Source of the DNA: Phoronis ovalis
Taxonomy: Eukaryota; Phoronida; Phoronidae
Assembly: GCA_028565635.1 (NCBI GenBank)
Contig: JAOXYB010020316.1
Location: 1-17,587, forward strand
Direction: 5' to 3'
DNA: 17,587 bases
Positions 10,156 to 17,587 of the stretch are shown piece by piece. A model generated the notes under the pieces. That model was given only the letters and a program-made list of their open reading frames with translations. It was not told the DNA's origin and searched no databases. The translations under genes were made by a program, and so were the position numbers. Positions within the stretch are counted from its first letter, which is position 1, and each line of letters starts with the position of its first letter.

Positions 10156-10161
10156 TTTATT
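10156..10161 (-). terminator. Poly(A) signal of THTPA
   Basis: On the - strand AATAAA occurs 93 bp after the TAA stop of THTPA exon 2, followed by T- and GT-rich sequence (gttgttttcttgattttg). This predicts a compact 3' UTR of roughly 110-130 nt, with cleavage near 10130-10140. Confidence 0.7.
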
Positions 10162-10253
10162 TGTTTTCTAAAAATAGTGGACCTTGGGTCTGGCCCATCT
10201 AATTCAAATGCAGCACTGAATTAACACTGAATTAACACATTATTCTGACAGCA

Positions 10254-10372
10254 TTATACACTGTACACATCACCAAATATCTTTGCTTTAACAAGTTGTT
10301 CATGATGTTCAGGGTTAGTCTGTATGATGTAAGCATCCAATTTTCCTGGAACTCGTTTTTCATACTGAATAC
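10254..10372 (-). CDS. THTPA: THTPA exon 2 (C-terminal exon)
   Basis: This exon was found by looking on the - strand for the C-terminal end that the family requires. A strong acceptor (long T tract then cag) at 10374-10373 is followed by GT plus 38 codons and TAA. It begins IQYEKRVPGKLDAYIIQTNP and ends FGDVYSV. VPGKLDAYI matches the last tunnel strand of ThTPases, including the conserved Lys. The frame joins exon 1 exactly, and a poly(A) signal follows 93 bp later. It is too short to stand out as an open frame on its own. Confidence 0.9.
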
Positions 10373-13300
10373 CTGAAAAAAAAATTAAATATAATATTAA
10401 AAAGAAACCACATGCATTTGATACTAACTACCAATTATGTGCAACTTAAATATCGTCTTAAAGTACACATACACATACACAGTGACCAGAAATAAACAGA
10501 ACCACTCACATCACACACCCTTTGTGAAACTGGCTTGGCATGTTCAATGTAAAATGTTATTTCAGTTTTTGGTTCCTTATTGTACTAGCTTTGTGTCATT
10601 GAAGAAGGGCTATCTCAGTTTTGGTTCCTTATTGTACTAGCTTTGTGTCATTGAAGAAGGGCTATCTCAGTTTGCTAGAAGCTGTTCGAAAACTGTTGGA
10701 AATGTTGAAGCAGATCAAAAAATGAAAAACTTCAATTTGGCAAAAAAAATATCAGCACACTGTAATTTGTTTCTTACATTTTACACACTAAAAACATCTC
10801 ATATGGCTCTTAAAATTTGTTTCACTTCCAAATTTTGAAGCTTAAATAGTCCTCCTCTCTGTATAACTGAAGGCCCCGATTTTAATCCCTAAGTGAATAT
10901 GCAGCAATCAGAAGCATACACCAAAAATGAAACATATTTTTTTGCATTTTATATATAGAGCATAATTAAAATCCATTTTAAAAATTAATTGAGCCTTGTT
11001 TTACAACTTGAATAGAAATGAAGTGATAAAAGTGTCAACCTACACAGATTTGAAATAGCACCTCTATGACCCTGCAAAATATTTTTATGACTTTGCAATG
11101 TCTTATGATGTGGTTGTAATTAAAATTATCTAGGTGATTTTTGATTAGGTTTTTTTAGTACAGAGTAACTAGACTTTAATCTGGGTGGAGTGACTATTTT
11201 GAGCCACAGACCGGATTGCAGTGATCTTCTGTGGAATATTCCTGGGGAACACTATTTTTTCTAAATAAGGTACATGGTTATTTTTGGAGCAATCCAGTTT
11301 TCAGTCCAAATGAGATATACAAATAAAAACAGCAAATTAGTGGATGTAGCAAATCATATTAGGGATTTTTCATTAGTAGAAATCCAGAAACAAAGATCAT
11401 ATTTGTTTAATATCAAACCATAACTCCTCCATGCCTCAACCCAAAAATATCATATAGTTTTAGTTGACTAAATTTACTCAGAATTTGTAAATCACTAAAA
11501 CCATTCATCTAAGGACAGTAAGTGGTCCATTTCTGTTAATTAGGGATGGGCACAAAAAAACAATTAGCAGGAACTGACTCATCTCCTTTCTTTGGAATTT
11601 GGTAATGCCCCAACGGTGAAAGGCTATGTCATCAAATGAACATGCATCCGGTAAAATTAGTAGTTTTAGTACCAGGTATCTCATGACCTTGTCCTTTCAT
11701 AACCCCAAAACATCAAGAAAACTAAGTTCGGAACAATTATTAATAAAGGCTCTCATTACTTATTCTAAATTTTTTGTCTGCATATTAGTAATATCAGTTA
11801 AACTCTTGCCAAGTCCCTCAGAATTGAGATAACCCTCATATTAATTGGAATAACAAACAAAATATTTTTTTCAAATTAGATATTTACGTATCAGATGGTA
11901 TAAAGTGATAGGTCAGTAATTAAAACGCAATTATGAATACAAAAAGTACGCGAAACCTTTCGTTGCACTTTTATTAAACTTCAGCATAAGGATTATATGT
12001 AATCTTTTAACAAGATGACATCAATCAAGTATCTTGCTCTCCATTCACATGATAACTTCAACAGTCACGAAAATCTAACTTATTCATTTTTAAAATCAAT
12101 TGGACAAATGTCTCTCCTCATGCCTGAAGTCAAATAGAAGTTAAAAGTATAGTTGGGCATTGTTTCTATATTCTATGGTTAAATCAGTTACTGGTGGGCA
12201 TGGAAACCCCATACATGCTTGGTAGGGGTACTAGCCGGATCTGGATAAATCAGAGATCCCAGGAGGCATGTTTTCTGTTAATTAAGATTTTCAAAACAGT
12301 TGAAAATTTAAGTAAAAGCAAGAAAAAATTACAAAAATCATAATTTTTCAAGGATAGCATCCAGCAATGTATATATTATTGTTACGCATACATTCGAAAT
12401 AAAAGCCTAGCTATCATACTCTTACATTATTTCACGCTGTATTTAATTATTTGCACTGATAAGCGTAATACACTCAGCGAATGTAAATAGCTTTAGTATT
12501 CAGTTTTCTTCCAAATTTGATTCAAACAAACAAGGACTCAATAAAATTACTAAGCATACTATGCATTGTTTATATAATCCCTCTACAGCTGTTTTCACGA
12601 TTTTTAACAAACTTTAAAGACGATTTTAACCTATAGTGCAATTTTATAATTAAGAAAAATAAACATCAAAGATAAATAAGCGAAAGTCAATATAAACCTA
12701 GTAAAAATAAAAGTTGCATTGTTAAGGATTATTCATTCTTTTATTTTTTTTAGTATTCCTTTGTTTATCTAGTCAGAATATTCCCTAGTTAAGTATTTAA
12801 GTGTTAGATTCATTGTTGATTTAATTTAATGGGCTGACTAGTTAAGGTGTTTATATAGTTGTATAAGGTAAAATGAACATACAAATGTGTTCATGGGAAA
12901 ATCAGACATGTCGTGTTCTTAACATTTGCATACTGTACCTAATTTCAAAACATTATATCCACCTTTTTAGTACAACTGAAGTTAAAAATCTACCTACTAG
13001 AAATCTGCCCCAAGTAGATTTCATTAATGTTACCAACTCGGAAATAGAATATTTTATTTTTACTTAATTTCAATGCCGTAAAATTCTATTTGCGGCTTGC
13101 TTAATTCCAAATCATTTACAGCACCTATTGGTCACTGGTGAGAAATGATAATCTCACTGACAGTACAAAATACAACTCCAAATCCGCCGTAGACACTTCA
13201 TAAATGTTAATTACAAAATTTGCACTAGAACTGCATTTCAACAATTCATGAAAAGGTCTCAAAAATTGTACACATATACTTGCTGAGGAGGAGGCAGATC

Positions 13301-16085
13301 AAATTGAAAATAAAACAGTTGTCTTGCAATATCCAGTCAATTAAAAACTACCTACGTAAGAAATAAAATAAAAGTACATATTTTAAACACCTGTTTTTAC
13401 AAGTATTATTAAAACTTTAATTTTAAAGGTGTTTCAGAAATTAATTAAAAACTAGGAAATTCACAAAAAAATAGAATACACAGCTTTAAACATCTGCTTT
13501 TAAACACCTCCTTAAATTTTCATATTAAAACGTATAAACTTTCCATCATCAATTATTAAATAAACTGTTATCTCATATAAAAAACAGCATGTGCCATGAT
13601 TTAATTCGTACATAAAATTAAAAATGTCTAATGAATGAGGGCTTCTTCCTGTAGAAGGTTCATTATTCTATTTTTTTAACATCCACTTTTTATCCTGGTA
13701 CTATTTCATATTATAAATTATTGTTTTGCAGAAAACACTGTATACGCTTCAGCAGTAACTGATCATAAAGGTAGGATATTTTTAATTAAGCTAACAAATT
13801 AACCGATTAGTTAGACCTGATGAAAAAGTTAACGTTTCTCCAAAAATAATACATTCACGTTTTGAAAATTTGAAAAACAACTTCATTTAAACATTTTGTA
13901 CAAGGAACGAGCAAATATTTGAATACGATTGGAGCACAAAGCTCAAGATGACAGCTATTAGCTGACTATTAACATGTTACTATGTAATCCCACTTTCGTT
14001 CTTGAAATACTTTTCAATATTACTTTTGTAAGGCTCACTTGAATGTATACATCTTTTCTATACGCTATTTCAAATGCATATCACTTTTGCATATTTATCC
14101 TTAAGTAGTAAAAACCTCAAAAAGTGACAATAGCATTCAAAACAAATACAAAATGATTTTTTAAAAAACATTCTACAAAATTTAAAAGCAACTTGTGAAT
14201 TTAAAAAAAAAGTTAAAGTCAACATTGAGCATATATTTACACAATATTGAAAAGAAAAAGAAATCTCTTAAAACAGAGATTGTAATATAAGGCATTATGA
14301 AAATTAGGTATATATAAGAGGGGAATTGAATCTGCAACTACGACGTAGTCTACGTAGAATTGAGAAATGCAATTATCAGACTCACTAATATATATTTATA
14401 AAAAACAATTTTGAACATTAATGCAGGAGATCTGTTTTGCATTCAATAAAGGGAACCAGTATAATACAGCATAAACATAAACAAAAAAGGCTTTTAGTAT
14501 GTTTTAATAAAAAGGCTAATAGACTTTTCTCATGCATGGCTGTTCCAGCCTCCCCCCTCCCCCAATACAGTAAACATACATTTAATAGAAATTATTACAA
14601 ATCAAAATTAAAAATAAATGTTATTTTTATAATTTTTTCCTTTTGATACGAGGTATAATATAGTATAATACTACATGTTCTCAATCATTTCTTTTTCTAT
14701 AATTTTGTTTCCTGATTTTTTAAAGTCAGATAAATCTTTATTTGTAGTATAATTGATTGGTTGTTTGCATCTACATAAAAACATGAAATAGGGAGTTTAT
14801 CGATTGATGGAATAGCCATGAGATAGATCTATTCAGTAAAAGCTTGCTAAAATGACGATTTGATCGAGTGAATAATTTGCCCTGCGATTTGACATTGCAG
14901 GACTATGACAGTTGGGCACTGGACAGTGGAATATGTAATATGCTGGATCTACAATTAATGTTGTGTGGATTCAAGCTTTTGTTTTATTCAATAGTCTTAT
15001 GATCGGGCCTAATGGTTTTGAAACTTCTTGACTAAAGCTAGAACTTTTTTTGACATGAATCATAAAATCCTTTGAAAGTTTTATAAACTACACGCAGAAA
15101 AGTAAATCTTGTTTTGCAGTTTTCAATTTCAAAGATGTTTGCAGCGATTTAAAAATTCCCGTATAGTGCTTCATCTTGTGCAAGTCCCATGACAGCAATG
15201 TTTTCAGTCATGTGGCTAGATCTCAACCGAAACAAAACTTAATAAGACACGAGTTTGCGATCACTATCACTTTGAACAAAAAAAGCCATAGCTTGAGCAA
15301 GCATGGGACTTTGGTCTGGAGCCTGCAAAGTTGAATTGGTTATTTATTAATTTACTGTACTGCAAGTCCCAGGACTATCATACCAAATGGCTAGATTGAT
15401 CACTGGCTTGGTTCAGTCTACATATCAAGTTTGATACATTAATCACTAGGTTAGATCCTATATACATACCAAGTTTAGAAGCAAGTTCGTCTATTCTTTT
15501 TAGAACACTGGGCACTTCTTCTTCACTGTTAACCATAACTTCAATTTCTCCAACACAGAAATCAAAATCAGTTAAATCTAAATCTATGGTACAATTGTCT
15601 AAGCTATAACTTTTTCTGTCTGTTACAAAAACTGCAAACTGTTTACAAAACTTATTTACATATTCAGATAGAGACAGTTCAGGTGAATTTGAATTCTCTA
15701 ACACAGTAGATATTTTTCTTAGCACATCACTTTCTTCTGATATTTCTACATATTGTGCTGTTCTTAGGTCTTTTTCTCTTGAATCTGGCGGGCACTTTAA
15801 TTGCCATATCCCATCTCTCTGTCGTAGCCAATGATCAGCTAGAGTTAGCAAGTACTTTTCGTTATCATAATACAAATCACGCAAAGACTTTTGACCCAAC
15901 TTTTGAGCACCGAGACTCAAAAGTTTATCTTCACAATTTGCTGGTATTACAAATTTTCTTTCAATTTCAATCATTTTTAGTGCTGATCTGGATCTATTAG
16001 ATTTTGAAAGATTACATTTGAAAACACGATGCACCAACGTTGGCCAAATCTTTGAAGTAAGTTGTGTTTTCACTGCAGCAAACAT
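10254..16085 (-). CDS. THTPA: Thiamine-triphosphatase, complete two-exon gene (16085-15470 joined to 10372-10254)
   Basis: ThTPase (EC 3.6.1.28) hydrolyses thiamine triphosphate to thiamine diphosphate and phosphate with Mg2+. It belongs to the CYTH triphosphate-tunnel superfamily. Counting from the internal Met at 15974, the core is 207 residues, against about 230 in mammals. It shows the CYTH signature EIERK (Glu3, Glu5, Lys7), DLYYD (33-37), the family block LADHWLRQRDGIWQLKC with Arg51, Arg53 and Lys60, VTDRKS with Arg120, the acidic strand IDLDLTDF, VGEIEV with Glu143 and Glu145, and VPGKLDAYI with Lys179. These line up in order with vertebrate ThTPase from general knowledge of the family. 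The ADHWLR and LKC blocks favour ThTPase over other CYTH members. Starting at 16085 adds 37 residues with 8 Lys/Arg and no Asp/Glu, giving 244 residues. The splice is phase 1: Gly169 is split G/GT. Confidence 0.93.
10373..15469 (-). other. THTPA: THTPA intron (5,097 bp)
   Basis: The intron starts with donor g/gtatgt at 15469 and ends with a T-rich tract and cag at 10373. It is AT-rich with no supported gene; open frames on either strand (for example at 11626, 12873 and 14437) have no domain or codon signal. Small features are an (AG)n run near 10104 just outside its 3' side, a 52-bp tandem duplication (10567-10673), inverted 8-mers aaacacct and aggtgttt at 13385 and 13427, a C-rich tract at 14548-14565, a palindromic patch around 14341-14357, and inverted 10-mers aagtcccatg and catgggactt at 15182 and 15302. 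Confidence 0.85.
10567..10673. repeat. Perfect 52-bp tandem duplication
   Basis: Sequence from 10567 to 10621 recurs exactly at an offset of 52 bp (10619-10673), so about two head-to-tail copies are present without a mismatch. The unit starts ttttggttccttattg and ends gggctatctcag. The exact identity in otherwise unique DNA points to a very recent duplication, a polymorphism or an assembly slip. It lies in the THTPA intron about 200 bp from exon 2. Confidence 0.9.
15470..16085 (-). CDS. THTPA: THTPA exon 1 (catalytic core)
   Basis: The ATG at 16085 is preceded in frame by TGA (16091-16089), so this is the most upstream start on the contiguous sequence. A second in-frame ATG at 15974 gives the N-terminus MIEIERKF, where other ThTPases usually begin. 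The exon carries 205 full codons plus one base of Gly. It ends at CTT G/GTATGT, a good donor. If the intron were retained, the frame would run to a stop at 15378 and replace the last strand with unrelated residues (MYIGSNLVINVSN), losing the conserved Lys. Confidence 0.93.
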
Positions 16086-16365
16086 GTGTCACTTTTCTTT
16101 CTCCAACTGGTAAGCAGAAATTTGTAGCTAGGAACTGAAGAAAAACAAAATGAGCATGATATGTATGTTTTGCAGTGTACGTATAGTATTACGTTTTTAC
16201 AAGTTCTAAGGACTGTATATTATACAAATTAATTTACGCATAAAGTTAAAACTATCAGTATTTAAATATGACTAAAATATATGTTACACGGTTGACAAAA
16301 TTATAATTTATCACCACTTTAGGCAATCCGAATAGAAATACGGTATGTCATTTTGAATTAAAAAA
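16086..16365. other. THTPA 5' flank, possible shared promoter
   Basis: About 280 bp lie between the THTPA start (- strand) and the ATG of a coding-like fragment on the + strand. It is AT-rich with no obvious TATA or initiator that I can support. On the - strand, ttctgcttaccag (ending near 16109) resembles a 3' splice site, so a spliced 5' UTR for THTPA is possible. Confidence 0.35.
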
Positions 16366-16635
16366 ATGAACAAAGATAACACAAACTTTATTAAGACTGA
16401 GCCCAGTGAGGTCTTGGAGGCAATGTGACAGATTTTAAAATCTTTTATCCATGTTGCAGACGAGAATTTTCTGGATGCTACAATGGTGCTCTTAGATACA
16501 CCCCAAATGCAAAATCTGAATGTTGATCGTCTACTTGCTATAATCATTCATTTTAATTCCTTATTCAAATTCATATTTTCTACATCAGTATCAATCACAT
16601 TTTTGAAAAATATCTGCACCAATGAAAATGAGTAA
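16366..16635 (+). pseudogene. Coding-like fragment broken by one TGA, family unknown
   Basis: From an ATG at 16366 the frame reads MNKDNTNFIKTEPSEVLEAM, then TGA (16426-16428), then QILKSFIHVADENFLDATMV and LLDTPQMQNLNVDRLLAI, before turning into AT-rich low-quality sequence and stopping at TAA (16633-16635). The parts on both sides of the TGA look like one acidic, helix-forming protein stretch with ordinary amino-acid use, unlike chance frames nearby. TGA after ATG would fit a decayed codon such as CGA. Alternatively, the tract before ttatccatgttgcag makes a fair 3' splice site at about 16461, so the second half could be an exon. The antisense 78-codon frame (16547-16311) is the competing reading. 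No family was recognised. I regard it as a gene relic or unrecognised exon. Confidence 0.35.
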
Positions 16636-17006
16636 ATCATTCAGTGACCAATATAAAATCCTGGTCGATGGAATAAACATGAGATTTCTGAAACATTAAG
16701 TTGATGAAGGCTCCAGCTACGAGTGACTAGACCCTGCACAATCTAACTAATATTATCTGTTGCATAAAGCGCCAGATGGAAAAAAGGGGATTTATATTTA
16801 TCTATGTATGCTAACGATGATTTATTTTTATAATAAACCTACAAACTTACTAAAATAAGCTGAGGGACTGAATTTTTTTTTTTTTGTGAAATGTAAAATT
16901 ATTTTCAACCTGTTTTAACGCAGAGTATTTTTTTTGTTTAGTTTAGGTGGTATCACTACCAGCCCGCTATCTAGGCACCAAATGCTTAAATAAGGAATCA
17001 CATAAA
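16636..17006. other. Noncoding, nothing supported
   Basis: AT-rich sequence with a 13-T homopolymer near 16873-16885. There is a weak CTCF-like word (gcgccagatgg) near 16770 that fails too many positions to call. Confidence 0.5.
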
Positions 17007-17249
17007 TCAAAACATGTCCACCTTCATGAAAATCATTATTTCCCAAGCATTGTTGTGCTCTGTCACATCCACACTAGGAAACAGGGTCTTCAGTGTTTTC
17101 CAATAGAAAATATGTACAAAGGCTATGCCTGCTGAAGAAGGTGCTTGACACTTTGGTTTTGTATGTATGGCTCTACGACATCGCTCTGAATCAAAGTGAT
17201 ACAGGGATTTTCCGCCAGAAAGGATCGAATTTTTGGGTCCTAGGTATCT
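17007..17249 (-). other. Open 80-codon frame without start, doubtful
   Basis: On the - strand the frame is open from just after TAG (17252-17250) to TGA (17009-17007). It has fairly balanced composition (for example FVHIFYWKTLKTLFPSVDVT and EHNNAWEIMIFMKVDM) and no Met until near its end, so it would have to be an exon or an element remnant. Two + strand frames (16947-17135 and 17093-17275) cover the same DNA and look about as plausible, which weakens the case for any of them. The GC content is locally higher than in the surroundings, as expected for old coding or transposon DNA. Confidence 0.15.
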
Positions 17250-17430
17250 CTACTTTCAAGAATTTTGCAATTTGAATTTTGGTATCTCTACTGCAACTAT
17301 TTTACCTAATTAATTTGGTATCTGCTGCCAGTTATTTTACATGTATCTGTATATTGTCAGTTTTTATATATAAGGTTATTTCAATTATGGTATCTCTATC
17401 GCCAAGAATTTTGGCATTTGGTATCTTCCA
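17243..17430. repeat. Degenerate tandem repeat with GGTATCTCTA heads
   Basis: GGTATCT starts at 17243, 17281, 17317, 17389 and 17420, with a diverged copy (tgtatct) at 17342. Spacing is 38, 36, then about 25 and 47, then 31 bp. Units share the form ggtatctctac, a short variable part, then (c)aagaattttg(g)caattt. It is a short-period minisatellite, well diverged. Confidence 0.7.
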
Positions 17431-17524
17431 CGCCTCAGCCATCAGAAGTTGTCTGAGGCACAGCATGACCTCAAAAAATTGGAACTACGGTAATTCTTCT
17501 CAAATTACTATTTTTAATTTTCGG

Positions 17525-17587
17525 GGGTGTACGAAATTTGGGAAATACAAAATTCTCCGAAAATATGGGTGTACGAATTCTCGGAAA
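17525..17587. repeat. 42-bp direct repeat running off the window edge
   Basis: gggtgtacgaa occurs at 17525 and 17567, and ttctccgaaa near 17554 is echoed by ttctcggaaa at the last bases. The array may continue past the right edge. Its copy number cannot be judged here. Confidence 0.5.

Noticed and set aside
10437-10640. 67-codon open frame on the + strand
   Set aside because: It lies in the THTPA intron and ends inside the 52-bp duplication, with no protein-like pattern.
9951-13567. Shared word caattattaaataaact at about 9951 and 13550
   Set aside because: The match does not extend into the flanks, and at this AT content a match of this kind can arise by chance.
14548-14565. C-rich tract as a G-quadruplex on the - strand
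   Set aside because: Only two long G runs and one short one are present, without a regular four-tract arrangement.
15378-15469. Last 30 codons of the contiguous THTPA frame taken as the true C-terminus
   Set aside because: A consensus donor (gtatgt) sits exactly where family similarity stops, and the matching C-terminal exon with the conserved Lys is at 10372-10254.
15755-16000. 81-codon open frame on the + strand
   Set aside because: It lies antisense within THTPA exon 1, which has clear family motifs on the other strand.
14812-16690. Similar words gatggaatagccatgagat (about 14815) and gatggaataaacatgagat (about 16668)
   Set aside because: Similarity is confined to about 20 bp, with mismatches and no flanking match, so no repeat is called.
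1-17587. CRISPR array, tRNA, rRNA or bacterial operon
   Set aside because: No regularly spaced identical repeats, no cloverleaf I could recognise, and the gene structure is clearly eukaryotic with spliceosomal introns.

Overview
The window reads as nuclear DNA of an animal, most likely a bilaterian invertebrate. It is AT-rich, its genes are split by GT-AG introns of about 0.7 to 5 kb, it carries AATAAA poly(A) signals and small inverted-repeat elements, and several motifs match the bilaterian CTCF consensus. The lineage cannot be fixed from the sequence alone. There is no sign of bacterial operons, CRISPR arrays, tRNA or rRNA.

Two protein-coding genes lie tail to tail. On the + strand (about 1.0-6.6 kb) are the last four exons found for a long coiled-coil protein: 1022-1084, 3320-3409, 5275-5466 and 6139-6606. 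All are in phase 0 and together encode 270 residues ending in a basic Pro/Ser-rich tail. The 5' part probably lies left of the window and the family could not be named. On the - strand is a complete thiamine-triphosphatase gene (THTPA, CYTH superfamily). Exon 1 (16085-15470) carries almost the whole catalytic tunnel. A 5.1 kb phase-1 intron separates it from a small last exon (10372-10254) that I found by continuing the family's C-terminus; that exon supplies the last conserved lysine and the stop codon. The upstream ATG of this gene adds a 37-residue leader without acidic residues that resembles a mitochondrial targeting peptide.

Region by region: 1-290 has no gene; 291-952 is a MITE-like element with imperfect terminal inverted repeats; 1022-6606 is the coiled-coil gene, with a 107-bp inverted-repeat structure and a CCATGGTAAA-rich tandem repeat in its first intron; 6607-10130 is 3' UTR plus intergenic DNA; 10130-16085 is THTPA, with a perfect 52-bp tandem duplication in its intron; 16086-17587 is upstream DNA with a coding-like + strand fragment broken by one TGA, a doubtful - strand open frame, and two degenerate tandem repeats at the right edge.

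The two genes have no evident functional link. I do not see a clear new multi-gene system. The best leads are four CTCF-like motifs (one a perfect consensus match) within 3.6 kb in and just past the coiled-coil gene, the possible dual-localised ThTPase, and the broken coding-like fragment head to head with THTPA.
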